Below are positions 1-8,360 of a DNA stretch of 64,000 bases, piece after piece (within the stretch, counting starts at the first letter, position 1; each line of letters begins with the position of its first letter). Location of the stretch: positions 1,503,501-1,567,500 of the forward strand of contig NZ_CP046620.1 of assembly GCF_009931615.1 (NCBI RefSeq), written 5' to 3'. The position numbers and the translations under genes were made by a program. The notes under the pieces were generated by a model, which had not been told where the DNA came from, did not search any database, and saw nothing but the letters and a program-made list of their open reading frames with translations. This stretch comes from Algicella marina (lineage in GTDB: Bacteria; Pseudomonadota; Alphaproteobacteria; Rhodobacterales; Rhodobacteraceae).

Positions 1-71
1 TCGTCCGGTTCTGGATGAGCGAGCGGGGCTTCGAGCCTTTCCTTGAACGAGTAAGAGCGGGAGAGATCTGA
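1..71 (+). CDS. nqrC: NqrC, C-terminal tail only (partial)
   Basis: Reading frame 3 is open from the window edge and ends at the TGA that overlaps the nqrD start codon (TGATG). Only about 22 residues are visible, ending [10 protein letters not shown]. The identity rests on position: in every Na+-NQR operon nqrC lies directly before nqrD. NqrC is the membrane-anchored subunit that carries covalently bound FMN in the Na+-translocating NADH:quinone reductase. The flavin-binding motif lies outside the window, so the call comes from synteny and not from a visible domain. Confidence 0.8.
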   Translation, partial: VRFWMSERGFEPFLERVRAGEI

Positions 72-724
72 TGGCACAGACCTACCGGACCATGCTTGTC
101 GACCCGATGGTCGACAACAACCCGATCACGCTGCAGGTGCTGGGCATCTGTTCCGCGCTGGCTGTCACCTCGTCATTGCAGGTGGCGACGGTCATGGCCA
201 TTGCGGTGACGCTGGTGACGGGCTTCTCGTCGATGTTCATTTCCGTCCTGCGCAGCCAGATCCCGAGTTCGATCCGAATTATCGTGCAGATGATCATCAT
301 CGCCTCGCTGGTGATCGTGGTCGACCAGGTGCTGAAGGCCTATGCCTACGAGATTTCCAAGACACTGTCGGTGTTCGTGGGGCTGATCATCACCAACTGC
401 ATCGTCATGGGCCGGGCCGAGGCCTTCGCCATGAAGAACCCGCCGGTCGCGAGTTTTGTCGACGGGGTCGGCAATGGCCTGGGCTACGGGCTGATTCTGA
501 TGCTGGTTGGTTTCATCCGCGAACTCTTCGGTTCAGGCTCGCTGTTCGGGATCACCATTCTGGAGACCGTGAACAACGGTGGCTGGTACGTGCCCAACGG
601 CCTGTTGCTGCTGCCGCCCTCTGCCTTCTTCGTCATCGGGCTGCTGATCTGGGCGTTCCGCTCCTGGAAGCCGGAACAGGTCGAAGAACGTGAATACCGC
701 ATCCAGGTCGTGGAGGCACACTGA
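71..724 (+). CDS. nqrD: Na+-translocating NADH:quinone reductase subunit D
   Basis: This is a 217-residue, very hydrophobic integral membrane subunit of the Na+-pumping NADH:ubiquinone oxidoreductase. About six membrane segments are recognisable, including the stretches near residues 20-55, 75-95, 105-125 and 145-165. The length fits the family (about 210). NqrD and NqrE are distant homologues with opposite topology that together form part of the ion path and hold an intramembrane iron centre. The ATG overlaps the upstream nqrC stop, and the nqrE ATG overlaps its own TGA at 722-724, so translation is coupled. The C-terminus ([19 protein letters not shown]) is charged and cytoplasmic-looking. 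Confidence is high because the order nqrC-D-E-F is intact. Confidence 0.96.
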   Translation: MAQTYRTMLVDPMVDNNPITLQVLGICSALAVTSSLQVATVMAIAVTLVTGFSSMFISVLRSQIPSSIRIIVQMIIIASLVIVVDQVLKAYAYEISKTLSVFVGLIITNCIVMGRAEAFAMKNPPVASFVDGVGNGLGYGLILMLVGFIRELFGSGSLFGITILETVNNGGWYVPNGLLLLPPSAFFVIGLLIWAFRSWKPEQVEEREYRIQVVEAH

Positions 725-1332
725 TGGAAGCGCTTCTTTCCCTTGCCGTGAAGGCGATCTTCGTCGAGAACATGGCGCTGGCCTTCTTCCTCGGCATGTG
801 CACGTTTCTCGCGGTGTCGAAGAAAATCGCCACGGCCATCGGCCTCGGCATTTCCGTGACGCTGGTGCAGACGATCACGGTGCCGGCCAACAACCTGATC
901 CTGACTTACCTGCTGGCGCCCGGTGCGCTGGCCTGGGCCGGGTTCCCGGATGTCGATCTGACCTTCCTCGGCCTCATCTCCTATATCGGGGTCATCGCGG
1001 CGATGGTTCAGATCCTGGAAATGGTCCTCGATAAGTACTTTCCGCCGCTCTACAACGCGCTTGGCGTCTTCCTGCCGCTGATCACTGTGAACTGTGCCAT
1101 CCTCGGCGGGTCGCTTTTCATGGTGGAGCGGGACTACAACCTGGCGGAATCAACCGTTTATGGCATCTCCTCCGGTCTTGGCTGGGCGCTGGCGATCACG
1201 GCGATGGCGGGCGTGCGCGAGAAGCTGAAGTATTCCGACATTCCCGACGGGTTGCAGGGGCTCGGGATCACCTTCATCAGCGCCGGATTGATGGCCATGG
1301 CTTTCATGTCCTTCTCCGGCGTCAAACTCTGA
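724..1332 (+). CDS. nqrE: Na+-translocating NADH:quinone reductase subunit E
   Basis: This is a 202-residue membrane subunit of Na+-NQR, the length typical of NqrE. It opens with [19 protein letters not shown], the family hallmark, and continues through about six hydrophobic segments. NqrE pairs with NqrD in the membrane core of the complex, which couples NADH oxidation to sodium export. Its ATG shares one base with the nqrD TGA. A 10-bp gap holding GAGGAG (an obvious ribosome binding site) separates it from nqrF. Nothing suggests truncation or loss of function. Confidence 0.97.
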   Translation: MEALLSLAVKAIFVENMALAFFLGMCTFLAVSKKIATAIGLGISVTLVQTITVPANNLILTYLLAPGALAWAGFPDVDLTFLGLISYIGVIAAMVQILEMVLDKYFPPLYNALGVFLPLITVNCAILGGSLFMVERDYNLAESTVYGISSGLGWALAITAMAGVREKLKYSDIPDGLQGLGITFISAGLMAMAFMSFSGVKL

Positions 1333-1342
1333 GGAGCGGCAG

Positions 1343-2566
1343 ATGCAGACTTTCTCTCTCGGCGTCCTGCTCTTCTCGCTGATCGTCATCGCGCTGGTGA
1401 CGATTATCCTCATGGCGCGTTCACGGCTGGTGTCCACCGGCAACGTCAACATCACGATCAATGGCGAGAAGACGATCTCCGTGCCGGCGGGCGGCAAGCT
1501 GTTGCAGACGCTGGCCGCTGAAAAGCTTTTTGTGCCCTCCGCCTGTGGCGGGGGCGGCACATGCGCCCAGTGCCGGGTTCGCATCCACGAGGGCGGCGGG
1601 TCCATCCTGCCGACGGAGGAGAGCCACATCACGAAGCGCGAGGCCGCCTGCGGCGACCGGCTTTCCTGCCAGGTGGCGGTGAAGCAGGACATGCAGGTTG
1701 AGGTGCCCGAAGAGGTGTTCGGCGTGAAGAAGTGGGAATGCACCGTGCGTTCCAACGAGAACGTCGCCACCTTCATCAAGGCGCTAGTGCTGGAATTGCC
1801 CGAGGGCGAGGACGTCAACTTCCGTGCCGGCGGCTATATCCAGATCGAGGCCCCTGCCCACCAGGTGAAATACTCCGACTTCGACGTGGAGGAGGAGTAT
1901 CGGGAGGATTGGGACAAGTTCAACTTCTGGCAGTATGAATCGAAGCTGGAAGAGCCGATCGAACGTGCCTATTCGATGGCGAACTACCCCGATGAAAAAG
2001 GGATCATCATGCTGAACGTGCGCGTGGCCACGCCGCCGCCGCGGACGGAGGGTATACCGCCCGGCAAGATGTCTTCCTACATCTTCAACCTGAAGCCCGG
2101 CGACAAGGTGACGATCTCCGGCCCGTTCGGCGAGTTCTTCGCGCGGGAGACGGAGAAGGAGATGATATTCATCGGTGGCGGTGCCGGCATGGCGCCGATG
2201 CGCAGCCACATCTTCGACCAGCTCAAACGCCTGAAGAACAAGGATCGCAAGATCACGTTCTGGTACGGGGCACGGTCGAAGCGGGAAATGTTCTTCGTCG
2301 AGGATTTCGACGAACTGGCGGCGGAGTTCCCGAACTTCGAATGGCATGTGGCCCTCTCCGATGCCCTGCCCGAGGACGACTGGAAGGGCTACACCGGCTT
2401 CATCCACAACGTCCTGTACGAGGAATACCTCAAGGATCATCCAAACCCTGAAGACTGCGAATACTACATGTGTGGTCCGCCGATCATGAACCAGTCGGTG
2501 ATCAACATGCTCCTCGAACTGGGGGTCGATCGCGAAGACATCATGCTGGATGATTTCGGCGGTTAG
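1343..2566 (+). CDS. nqrF: Na+-translocating NADH:quinone reductase subunit F
   Basis: At 407 residues it has full family length. An N-terminal membrane anchor (residues 3-25) is followed by a [2Fe-2S] ferredoxin domain with the cysteines of [11 protein letters not shown] and a later [10 protein letters not shown] ferredoxin-reductase-type FAD domain (RAYSMANYP) and an NADH domain ([17 protein letters not shown]) come next, and the protein ends in the conserved LDDFGG. NqrF is the entry point for electrons: it oxidises NADH at the cytoplasmic face and passes electrons through FAD and the iron-sulfur cluster. All ligands are present. It is the last gene of the operon and is followed within 10 bp by a strong terminator hairpin. 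Confidence 0.98.
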   Translation: MQTFSLGVLLFSLIVIALVTIILMARSRLVSTGNVNITINGEKTISVPAGGKLLQTLAAEKLFVPSACGGGGTCAQCRVRIHEGGGSILPTEESHITKREAACGDRLSCQVAVKQDMQVEVPEEVFGVKKWECTVRSNENVATFIKALVLELPEGEDVNFRAGGYIQIEAPAHQVKYSDFDVEEEYREDWDKFNFWQYESKLEEPIERAYSMANYPDEKGIIMLNVRVATPPPRTEGIPPGKMSSYIFNLKPGDKVTISGPFGEFFARETEKEMIFIGGGAGMAPMRSHIFDQLKRLKNKDRKITFWYGARSKREMFFVEDFDELAAEFPNFEWHVALSDALPEDDWKGYTGFIHNVLYEEYLKDHPNPEDCEYYMCGPPIMNQSVINMLLELGVDREDIMLDDFGG

Positions 2567-2572
2567 GAATTG

Positions 2573-2605
2573 AAGGGCGGCGCTGCGGTGCCGCCCTTTC
2601 CTTAT
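2573..2605 (+). terminator. Rho-independent terminator of the nqr operon
   Basis: A perfect 9-bp stem AAGGGCGGC/GCCGCCCTT closes an 8-base loop and is followed by TCCTTATT. It starts 7 bp after the nqrF stop codon. Confidence 0.85.
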
Positions 2606-2664
2606 TGCGGCGAGCCGATGCGCATGGGGCGCAAGCAATCTAGTCCATGAGCAAGTATCAGACT

Positions 2665-2749
2665 GGTCCTGTGGACCGCTGACTAAAGACTGTCGCGAGC
2701 AGGTCCGATGCCATCGCGGACACGCGATGCATCAGGCGCATGCGCCTGA
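2665..2749. repeat. Three tandem inverted repeats in the nqrF-tRNA-Leu gap
   Basis: Three separate perfect inverted repeats lie in 85 bp. The first is GGTCC-TGT-GGACC (2665-2677). The second is CATCGCG-GACA-CGCGATG (2712-2729), whose stem extends outward by GATG/CATC with one bulged C. The third is an uninterrupted 18-bp palindrome TCAGGCGCATGCGCCTGA (2732-2749), followed by a run of T at 2754-2759. No gene is visible between 2606 and 2823. The arrangement could be a small structured RNA ending in its own terminator, or binding sites for a dimeric protein. The sequence alone does not decide between them. Confidence 0.45.
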
Positions 2750-2823
2750 ACTCATTTTTAACTGATACTGGGAATTCAGGATTTCGCAGGTGGTTATCCG
2801 GTTTCGGATTGTCACCTGAAAAA

Positions 2824-2910
2824 TGGTGCGGTCGAGAAGACTCGAACTTCCACGGGAGTTACCCCACAGCGACCTCAACGCTGCGCGTCTACCAATTCCG
2901 CCACGACCGC
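2824..2910 (-). tRNA. tRNA-Leu (anticodon GAG)
   Basis: Read on the minus strand, this is a class II tRNA with acceptor stem GCGGTCG/CGACCGC, the D-arm sequence GGCGGAATTGGTAGACGC, anticodon stem CAGCG/CGCTG around loop TTGAGGT, a long variable arm, and T-arm GTTCGAGTC. The anticodon GAG lies at 2874-2876. The 3' CCA is encoded (2824-2826). The acceptor stem pairs perfectly and the discriminator base is A, as expected for leucine. Confidence 0.95.
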
Positions 2911-3103
2911 ATGAAATGGTGTGGCGGTGTTTAGCGAAGGCATTCGGGGAGGGAAAGGGGAAATTGGCGACGCGGGAAGATTTTTTGCGCCGGGTGGGGG
3001 GTTATCTCGTGGCACAGTGTTTTTTGCGGTCGTGTTTCGCAGCGAACAGTCACGCAGCGCAACCTGTGGTGGAAAGGTGTCATGAACCAAGGTGGAGGCT
3101 GAC

Positions 3104-3226
3104 ATGAACATGATTACCTTTGTTTTCCTGCTGCTCGTTGCCGCAATGGCGTGGGTCGATCTCAGCACCAACACCCGCGTCGGCGGTATGGCCGAACGGT
3201 TGCTGGAGCGGGCGCAGGCGCTCTGA
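3104..3226 (+). CDS. Small single-pass membrane protein, 40 residues
   Basis: This is a short frame beginning MNMITFVFLLLVAAMAWVDL, with a Shine-Dalgarno GGAGG (3094-3098) five bases before the ATG. Residues 3-18 form one hydrophobic segment. The rest (STNTRVGGMAERLLERAQAL) is polar and probably an amphipathic cytoplasmic tail. The frame lies 68 bp before lipB on the same strand. The excellent ribosome binding site and the plausible membrane topology argue that it is translated. I do not recognise a named family, and the function is unknown. An alternative is chance, but the combination of SD sequence, hydrophobic N-terminus and charged tail makes that less likely. Confidence 0.55.
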   Translation: MNMITFVFLLLVAAMAWVDLSTNTRVGGMAERLLERAQAL

Positions 3227-3293
3227 CCGGCAACGGCTTGTAGCCGCTGCTGCCGAGGGCATATAATCGGGTTGCAACGGAGATTGACGCCCG

Positions 3294-3974
3294 ATGAACG
3301 CCCCCCTTCTGAAACATACGCTTGACTGGACGATCAGCGCCGCGCCCGTGGAATATGCCGAGGCACTGGCGGCGATGGAGGCGCGGGTGGAGGGAATGCT
3401 CGCGGGTACGGCGGCAGAGCAGGTATGGCTGCTTGAACACCCTGCCCTTTACACCGCCGGTACCAGCGCACTGCCCGAGGATCTGCTGGAACCGGGACGG
3501 CTGCCCGTGTTTCAGGCGCGGCGGGGCGGAGAATACACCTATCACGGACCGGGGCAGCGGGTGGCCTACGCCATGTTGGACCTGAACCGGCGCGGACGCG
3601 ACGTGCGGGCCTATGTCTGGCGACTGGAGGAATGGATCATCCGCACGCTGGAGGAATTCGGTGTGACGGGCGAGCGGCGGCCGGGCCGCGTGGGTGTCTG
3701 GGTTGTACGGCCCGAGAAGCCGCCAGCACCGGACGGCAGCCCGGCGGAGGACAAGATCGCGGCCATCGGGGTGCGGGTGCGCCGCTGGGTGGCTTTTCAT
3801 GGAATCGCCCTGAACGTGGAGCCGGACCTGCGCGACTACGAGGGGATCGTGCCCTGCGGCATCAGCGGCCACGGCGTCACCTCATTGCTCGACCTGGGCC
3901 TGCCGGTGACGATGGCGGATGTGGACGTGGCCCTGAAGCGCAGCTTCGACATGGTATTCGGCCAGACCGGCTGA
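3294..3974 (+). CDS. lipB: Octanoyltransferase (lipoyl(octanoyl) transferase)
   Basis: LipB moves octanoyl groups from acyl carrier protein onto the lipoyl domains of pyruvate and 2-oxoglutarate dehydrogenase and the glycine cleavage H protein. LipA then inserts sulfur. The 226-residue protein carries the family signature [12 protein letters not shown] (residues 80-91), the catalytic lysine region [20 protein letters not shown], and the catalytic cysteine in [11 protein letters not shown]. The length matches alphaproteobacterial LipB. The gene faces the convergent regulator gene ending at 3986, leaving 11 bp between stop codons. Confidence 0.96.
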   Translation: MNAPLLKHTLDWTISAAPVEYAEALAAMEARVEGMLAGTAAEQVWLLEHPALYTAGTSALPEDLLEPGRLPVFQARRGGEYTYHGPGQRVAYAMLDLNRRGRDVRAYVWRLEEWIIRTLEEFGVTGERRPGRVGVWVVRPEKPPAPDGSPAEDKIAAIGVRVRRWVAFHGIALNVEPDLRDYEGIVPCGISGHGVTSLLDLGLPVTMADVDVALKRSFDMVFGQTG

Positions 3975-3985
3975 CGGCGTGCCCG

Positions 3986-5608
3986 TCACGCCTCGGGAAA
4001 TCCGGCCTGGCGAAGCGTGCCGATGTAGTTGTCACGGTCGAGTGAAGCGAGGGGTGGCAGGCAGGCCTGAAGATAGGCAAGCGTGACATGCGGCAAACGG
4101 GTCCGCAGGCGGGTGACGGCATCGCGCGCCTCCTCCAGCCGGCCCTGGCGCGCGTAGGCGACGGCCAGCATCCGCAGCGGCCAGTGGACGCCTGGATAGA
4201 GGCGCAAGCCCTCCTCGATCATCCTGATGCCCTTTTCCGTCTGGTCGCCCCAGCGGTAGAGCGTGGCGGCGCGGCCAAAGTGGATCTGATGCAGGAACGG
4301 GTCCAGCGGGCTGAGTTCCTCCGCCCTGTCGAAGGCGGCGAGCGCCTCCGGCGTCTCGGCCCGGTACTGGTGCAGCCAGCCCCTGCGCAACCATGCCCAG
4401 GCGCTGTTGGGATCGAGGCGCAGGGCGGTGTCGATGTGGTGACGGGCAAGGGCCATGTCCACACCCGCCTGGGCGCAGGTGGCACCGATGGCGACGAGCG
4501 TCGGCACGTGGTCTCCGGCGTGGCGGGCGGCACGGACAGCGAGGTCCATCGCCTCGGCCCGGTCTTCGCGCGGGTTGCGTGACCACATGTAGGTGACCTG
4601 GTGCGCCATCAGCCATGCCTTGAGACCGAGGGCTGGCGCGAATTCGGGGTCGCGCTCGATTGCCTCTGACACCAGCCGCAGTGCGTCCCTGCTGTCCGCC
4701 TGCTCCAGCGTCCAGAACTTCGGGTAGGCGAGCAGCGTCAGATCATAGGCGGTGCGGTCGGTCGGCGGGCGAGAGCGGGCGCGCTCGATCTCGGCGTTGC
4801 GCAGATTGGGAGATATCTGGCCGGCAACCTGCGCCGCGATCCTGTCCTGAAGATCGAACAGATCGTCGAGCCGGTCGTCGAATCGTTCGGACCACAGGGT
4901 GCGGCCGTCGGCGGCGGCAATCAGGTGGACGGCGATGCGCACCCTTTCGCCGGCGCGGCGCACGGAGCCCTCGACGATGTAATCGACATCCAGCCGTTCG
5001 GCGGCCGTGCTCTGGCCGGCCTGCCGACCGAGGGCCAGCGCCGTCTGGCGGGCGATGACGTGGAAATCGTGGACACGGCTGAGCGCTCCGGTGATTTCCT
5101 CGACGATGCCGTCGGCGAACATGTCGTCCTCGGCCGAGCCGATTTCCTCGAACGGCAGGACGACGAGGCCCGGACGCGGGCGGGTGACCGGCCGGGCGCG
5201 GGCGGGTGAGGCTTCCGTGGCGCCCGCCGGACGGTTGCGGATCGTCCGCAGCCAATCCTCGAATCCCTCGGAAGGCAGGTCAAAGCCCTGCATGAACACC
5301 CCCTGCCCCGTGCTGTCGACCTCACACCGGGTTTCGTCCAGCGCGATGGACTGGCGGTTGGCCGTCAGCAGGCCGTCCGGCAGGGCGCGGCGGAGGACCG
5401 AGAGTTCCTGGCGGAGGGAGGCGCGGGCCTGCTCCTCCGGCCGGTCGCTCCACAACAGGTCGGCGATCTCCGCCCGTTCTGCGCGCATCTGGGGTTGCTG
5501 CGAGAGGAAGGCCAGCATTGCCTGAGCACGCCGCGACAGCGCCGGCAGCGGGCAACTGGCGGACAGTCGGAAAGGACCGTGGACGGTTATGCGAAGATCG
5601 GCGCTCAT
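3986..5608 (-). CDS. Winged-helix regulator with TolB-like domain and TPR repeats
   Basis: This 540-residue protein has three parts. Residues 1-100 form a SARP/OmpR-like winged helix (LRITVHGPFRLSA, LLWSDRPEEQARASLRQELS). Residues 150-265 form a TolB-like domain of the kind found in proteins often mislabelled as adenylate cyclases (VVLPFEEIGSAEDDMFADGI, DYIVEGSVRRAGERVRI, GRTLWSERFDD). The C-terminal half is made of TPR-like helical pairs. No cyclase catalytic domain is present. Such proteins are taken to be DNA-binding regulators with a protein-interaction tail, and targets are unknown. The start is the ATG at 5606-5608, directly before the winged-helix domain. It is transcribed away from the DUF1127 gene, so the 154-bp gap is a shared promoter region. 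Confidence 0.85.
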   Translation of the reverse strand: MSADLRITVHGPFRLSASCPLPALSRRAQAMLAFLSQQPQMRAERAEIADLLWSDRPEEQARASLRQELSVLRRALPDGLLTANRQSIALDETRCEVDSTGQGVFMQGFDLPSEGFEDWLRTIRNRPAGATEASPARARPVTRPRPGLVVLPFEEIGSAEDDMFADGIVEEITGALSRVHDFHVIARQTALALGRQAGQSTAAERLDVDYIVEGSVRRAGERVRIAVHLIAAADGRTLWSERFDDRLDDLFDLQDRIAAQVAGQISPNLRNAEIERARSRPPTDRTAYDLTLLAYPKFWTLEQADSRDALRLVSEAIERDPEFAPALGLKAWLMAHQVTYMWSRNPREDRAEAMDLAVRAARHAGDHVPTLVAIGATCAQAGVDMALARHHIDTALRLDPNSAWAWLRRGWLHQYRAETPEALAAFDRAEELSPLDPFLHQIHFGRAATLYRWGDQTEKGIRMIEEGLRLYPGVHWPLRMLAVAYARQGRLEEARDAVTRLRTRLPHVTLAYLQACLPPLASLDRDNYIGTLRQAGFPEA

Positions 5609-5762
5609 GCGTCACTCTCTTCCACGGTTTTTGTGGGTCTGCATCCCTTTTTGCGGAATTTTTACGATGCGGATGCGAATTTGCGGGCGCCACTGATGGT
5701 GGAATTGCGGGCGGGTGCGAGTGTGGGACCGTCAACAGTGACAGGAGACAGGAGACAGTCCG

Positions 5763-5975
5763 ATGACCATCGCAACCAGAACCACGAAATTCCACACCAC
5801 CCTGCCGGCCGGATTCGGTGCGGAGGCGGGAAAACCGGCATGGCTCCGGGTGCTGGACTGGCTGGCGGCGGTGGATGGCAAGTATCGCGATGCCCGCGCA
5901 CTGGCCGAGATGCCGGACTACATGCTGGACGATATCGGCCTGACCCGCGGCGAGGTGACCGGCCACCGCCGCTGA
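5763..5975 (+). CDS. DUF1127 small arginine-rich protein
   Basis: The 70-residue protein ends in a YjiS-like DUF1127 module (RDARALAEMPDYMLDDIGLTR, then GHRR). Short DUF1127 proteins are abundant in alphaproteobacteria. Some bind RNA and influence phosphate or stress regulation, but this one is not assigned. Upstream lies a duplicated GGAGACA motif (5744-5757) that provides one or two Shine-Dalgarno sequences. It is divergent from the TolB/TPR regulator, which makes that protein a candidate controller; this is inference from position only. A strong terminator follows at 6029-6060. Confidence 0.85.
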   Translation: MTIATRTTKFHTTLPAGFGAEAGKPAWLRVLDWLAAVDGKYRDARALAEMPDYMLDDIGLTRGEVTGHRR

Positions 5976-6028
5976 CCGGCAGGGCGCCGCACCATGCGGT
6001 GTCTTCAGAACAGGATTTCCAGCAACGC

Positions 6029-6060
6029 ACGGCGGCAGGGTCTCTGCCGCCGTCTTTCGT
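6029..6060 (+). terminator. Rho-independent terminator after the DUF1127 gene
   Basis: A perfect 10-bp stem ACGGCGGCAG/CTGCCGCCGT with loop GGTCT is followed by CTTTCGT. It lies between convergent genes (5763-5975 plus, 6078-6338 minus) and may serve both. Confidence 0.8.
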
Positions 6061-6077
6061 AGCAGTGCAGCGTGCCC

Positions 6078-6338
6078 TCAGAGCTTGGGACAGATCCGCC
6101 CGGAGCAGGTGACGACACCAGAGTCGATGCGCAGTTCACCAACCGGGGTCAGCAGCACGTAGACTTCGCCGTCGAAAGTTTTCAGCTGGCCGGAAACGAT
6201 GGTGCCATCCTGTTTCGAACGAAGATCAACGAAACGGTCTGACGAGGCGGAGGCGGCAGTGGCGCAGAGGGTCAGGGTAGCGGCGGCCAAGGCAGCGGTG
6301 TGGGCAAGACGGGTCAAACGGTTACAAAACATGGTCAT
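6078..6338 (-). CDS. Small exported protein resembling the N-terminal module of PstS/OmpA fusions
   Basis: This 86-residue protein has a clear signal peptide (hydrophobic AALAAATLTLCATAASA, cleavage near residue 32). The mature part, about 55 residues, contains LRSKQDGTIVSGQLKTFDGE, YVLLTPVGELRIDSGVVTC and a C-terminal CSGRICP. The pattern 'G.l..fdGe.Y.l.T..G.l.v....vtC.G..CP' matches, from memory, the short N-terminal module found ahead of phosphate-binding domains in Rhodobacteraceae PstS-OmpA-type proteins. Here it stands alone. The two cysteines could form a disulfide. A periplasmic location is likely and the function is unknown. Confidence 0.65.
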   Translation of the reverse strand: MTMFCNRLTRLAHTAALAAATLTLCATAASASSDRFVDLRSKQDGTIVSGQLKTFDGEVYVLLTPVGELRIDSGVVTCSGRICPKL

Positions 6339-6657
6339 TCCTCACTCATTACAACTTCGAGCGACGACCGCGACGCGGCCGCGCCCTGTTTCAGGAACGG
6401 AGCCGCGGCGCCGCTGACACCTGAAACATATTCAGAGTATGATTGAAGGACGTAACTCACACCAGCATTTATTCAACTTTTAGGTTAGTTGCCGACAATC
6501 CGGGGCCCAAAGTGCCGCAGGTGGGGCGGCGTGCGCGACAATTGAACGCTGGAAATGGATGCCATTGGTGTTGAGCCTTTCCCCACTTGGCGCTAAACCA
6601 AGTGTCAACGCGACCGGTACAAGGTCGGCGTCGAAAAGTTGTCCAGGAGAGAAACAC
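6339..6657. promoter_or_regulatory. Divergent promoter region upstream of ctaD with an inverted repeat
   Basis: These 319 bp hold no convincing gene. They must contain the promoters of the small exported protein (minus) and ctaD (plus). The clearest element is the inverted repeat CACTTGG-N7-CCAAGTG (6584-6604), 53 bp before the ctaD ATG, which could be an operator or a leader hairpin. The stretch 6420-6490 is rich in A and T and suits a promoter. Confidence 0.4.
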
Positions 6658-8295
6658 ATGGCTGATGCTACAGCGCATGCCGGAGCGGAGCACGACACGC
6701 GGGGCTTCTTCACCCGCTGGTTCATGTCCACCAACCACAAGGACATCGGGATCCTCTATCTGATCGTCTCGTCGATCCTCGGACTGATCTCCGTTGCTTT
6801 CACGATGTACATGCGGCTGGAACTTATGGAGCCGGGCGTACAGTACATGCTGCTCGACGGTGAGCCAAACGGCCACCTATGGAACGTGATGATCACGGGC
6901 CACGGCATCCTGATGATGTTCTTCGTCGTCATCCCGGCCCTGTTCGGCGGTTTCGGCAACTTCTTCATGCCGCTGATGATCGGTGCGCCAGACATGGCGT
7001 TCCCGCGCATGAACAACCTGTCCTTCTGGCTGTTCTGCGCAGGTTCATCTCTGGCCGTCCTCTCGGTGATTGCACCCGGCGGCAACGGCCAGCTCGGTTC
7101 CGGGATCGGCTGGGTGCTCTACGCGCCGCTTTCGACGACGGAACAGGGGATTTCGACCGACCTCGCCATCTTCGCCGTGCACCTTTCGGGGGCATCGTCT
7201 ATCCTCGGCGCGATCAACATCATCACCACATTCCTGAACATGCGCGCACCGGGCATGACCCTGTTCAAGGTGCCGCTGTTCGCATGGTCGATCCTCGTGA
7301 CCGCGTTCCTGATCCTGCTGGCACTGCCGGTTCTGGCCGGGGCCATCACCATGCTGCTGACGGACCGGAACTTCGGCACGACGTTCTTCGACCCGTCGGG
7401 CGGTGGCGATCCGATCCTTTACCAGCACCTTCTGTGGTTCTTTGGCCACCCGGAAGTGTATATCGTGATCGTGCCAGGCTTCGGCATCGTCAGCCACGTC
7501 ATCTCCACCTTCTCGCGCAAGCCGATCTTCGGTTACCTGCCGATGGTATGGGCGATGATCGCGATCGGGGCACTGGGCTTCGTCGTCTGGGCGCATCACA
7601 TGTACACGGTTGGCATGAGCACGACGCAGCAGAGCTATTTCATGCTGGCGACGATGGTGATCGCGGTGCCGACCGGCATCAAGATCTTCTCGTGGATCGC
7701 CACGATGTGGGGCGGCTCCATCGAGTTCAAGACGCCGATGCTGTTCGCTGTCGGGTTCATCTTCCTGTTCACCGTCGGCGGTGTGACGGGGGTTGTTCTC
7801 TCGCAGGCCGCGGTGGACCGGGCCTATCATGACACCTACTACGTGGTGGCGCACTTCCACTACGTGATGAGCCTCGGGGCCGTCTTCGCGATCTTCGCGG
7901 GCGTGTACTACTGGATCGGCAAGATGTCCGGACGCCAGTACCCGGAACTGCTGGGCAAGATCCACTTCTGGATGTTCTTCATCGGCGCGAACGTGACGTT
8001 CTTTCCGCAGCACTTCCTCGGCCGTCAGGGCATGCCGCGCCGCTACATCGACTACCCCGTGGAATTCGCGACGTGGAACTACGTGTCCTCGCTCGGGGCG
8101 TTCCTTTCCGGCCTGTCGTTCCTGCTGTTCTTCGGCATCGTGATCTACACGGTCCGTGCCGGCAAGCGGGTGGAAGAGCCGGCCTACTGGGGTGAGCACG
8201 CGGACACGCTGGAGTGGACGCTGCCCAACCCGCCGCCGGAACACACGTTCGAGATCCTGCCGACGCGGGATATGTGGGACAAGCCGCATCACTGA
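6658..8295 (+). CDS. ctaD: Cytochrome c oxidase subunit I (aa3 type)
   Basis: This is the catalytic subunit of the haem-copper oxidase, which reduces O2 to water and pumps protons. It has 545 residues and twelve membrane spans. Visible ligand motifs are HGILMMFF (low-spin haem a histidine), [10 protein letters not shown] (CuB histidine cross-linked to tyrosine), HHMYTVGMS (the other two CuB histidines) and [15 protein letters not shown] (haem a3 and haem a histidines). The ATG at 6658 is chosen because AGGAGAG lies 8 bases upstream and [18 protein letters not shown] is the usual N-terminus. An upstream in-frame ATG at 6559 has no ribosome site. As in other Rhodobacteraceae, the gene is separate from the subunit II/III operon. 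A perfect terminator follows at 8323. Confidence 0.98.
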   Translation: MADATAHAGAEHDTRGFFTRWFMSTNHKDIGILYLIVSSILGLISVAFTMYMRLELMEPGVQYMLLDGEPNGHLWNVMITGHGILMMFFVVIPALFGGFGNFFMPLMIGAPDMAFPRMNNLSFWLFCAGSSLAVLSVIAPGGNGQLGSGIGWVLYAPLSTTEQGISTDLAIFAVHLSGASSILGAINIITTFLNMRAPGMTLFKVPLFAWSILVTAFLILLALPVLAGAITMLLTDRNFGTTFFDPSGGGDPILYQHLLWFFGHPEVYIVIVPGFGIVSHVISTFSRKPIFGYLPMVWAMIAIGALGFVVWAHHMYTVGMSTTQQSYFMLATMVIAVPTGIKIFSWIATMWGGSIEFKTPMLFAVGFIFLFTVGGVTGVVLSQAAVDRAYHDTYYVVAHFHYVMSLGAVFAIFAGVYYWIGKMSGRQYPELLGKIHFWMFFIGANVTFFPQHFLGRQGMPRRYIDYPVEFATWNYVSSLGAFLSGLSFLLFFGIVIYTVRAGKRVEEPAYWGEHADTLEWTLPNPPPEHTFEILPTRDMWDKPHH

Positions 8296-8322
8296 TGGCT
8301 CCTCACCGGGACAGACATGACG

Positions 8323-8357
8323 AAGGGGCCGAAACGGAAGTTTCGGCCCCTTTTGCT
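8323..8357 (+). terminator. Rho-independent terminator of ctaD
   Basis: A perfect 13-bp stem with arms at 8323-8335 and 8340-8352 closes a GGAA tetraloop and runs into TTTTGCTTT. It lies inside the frame that could otherwise extend the DUF2244 gene to an ATG at 8295. Confidence 0.92.
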
Positions 8358-8360
8358 TTG

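Noticed and set aside
6559-6657. Upstream start for ctaD
   Set aside because: No ribosome site, and the added residues are not part of CtaD. ATG 6658 has a clear Shine-Dalgarno.
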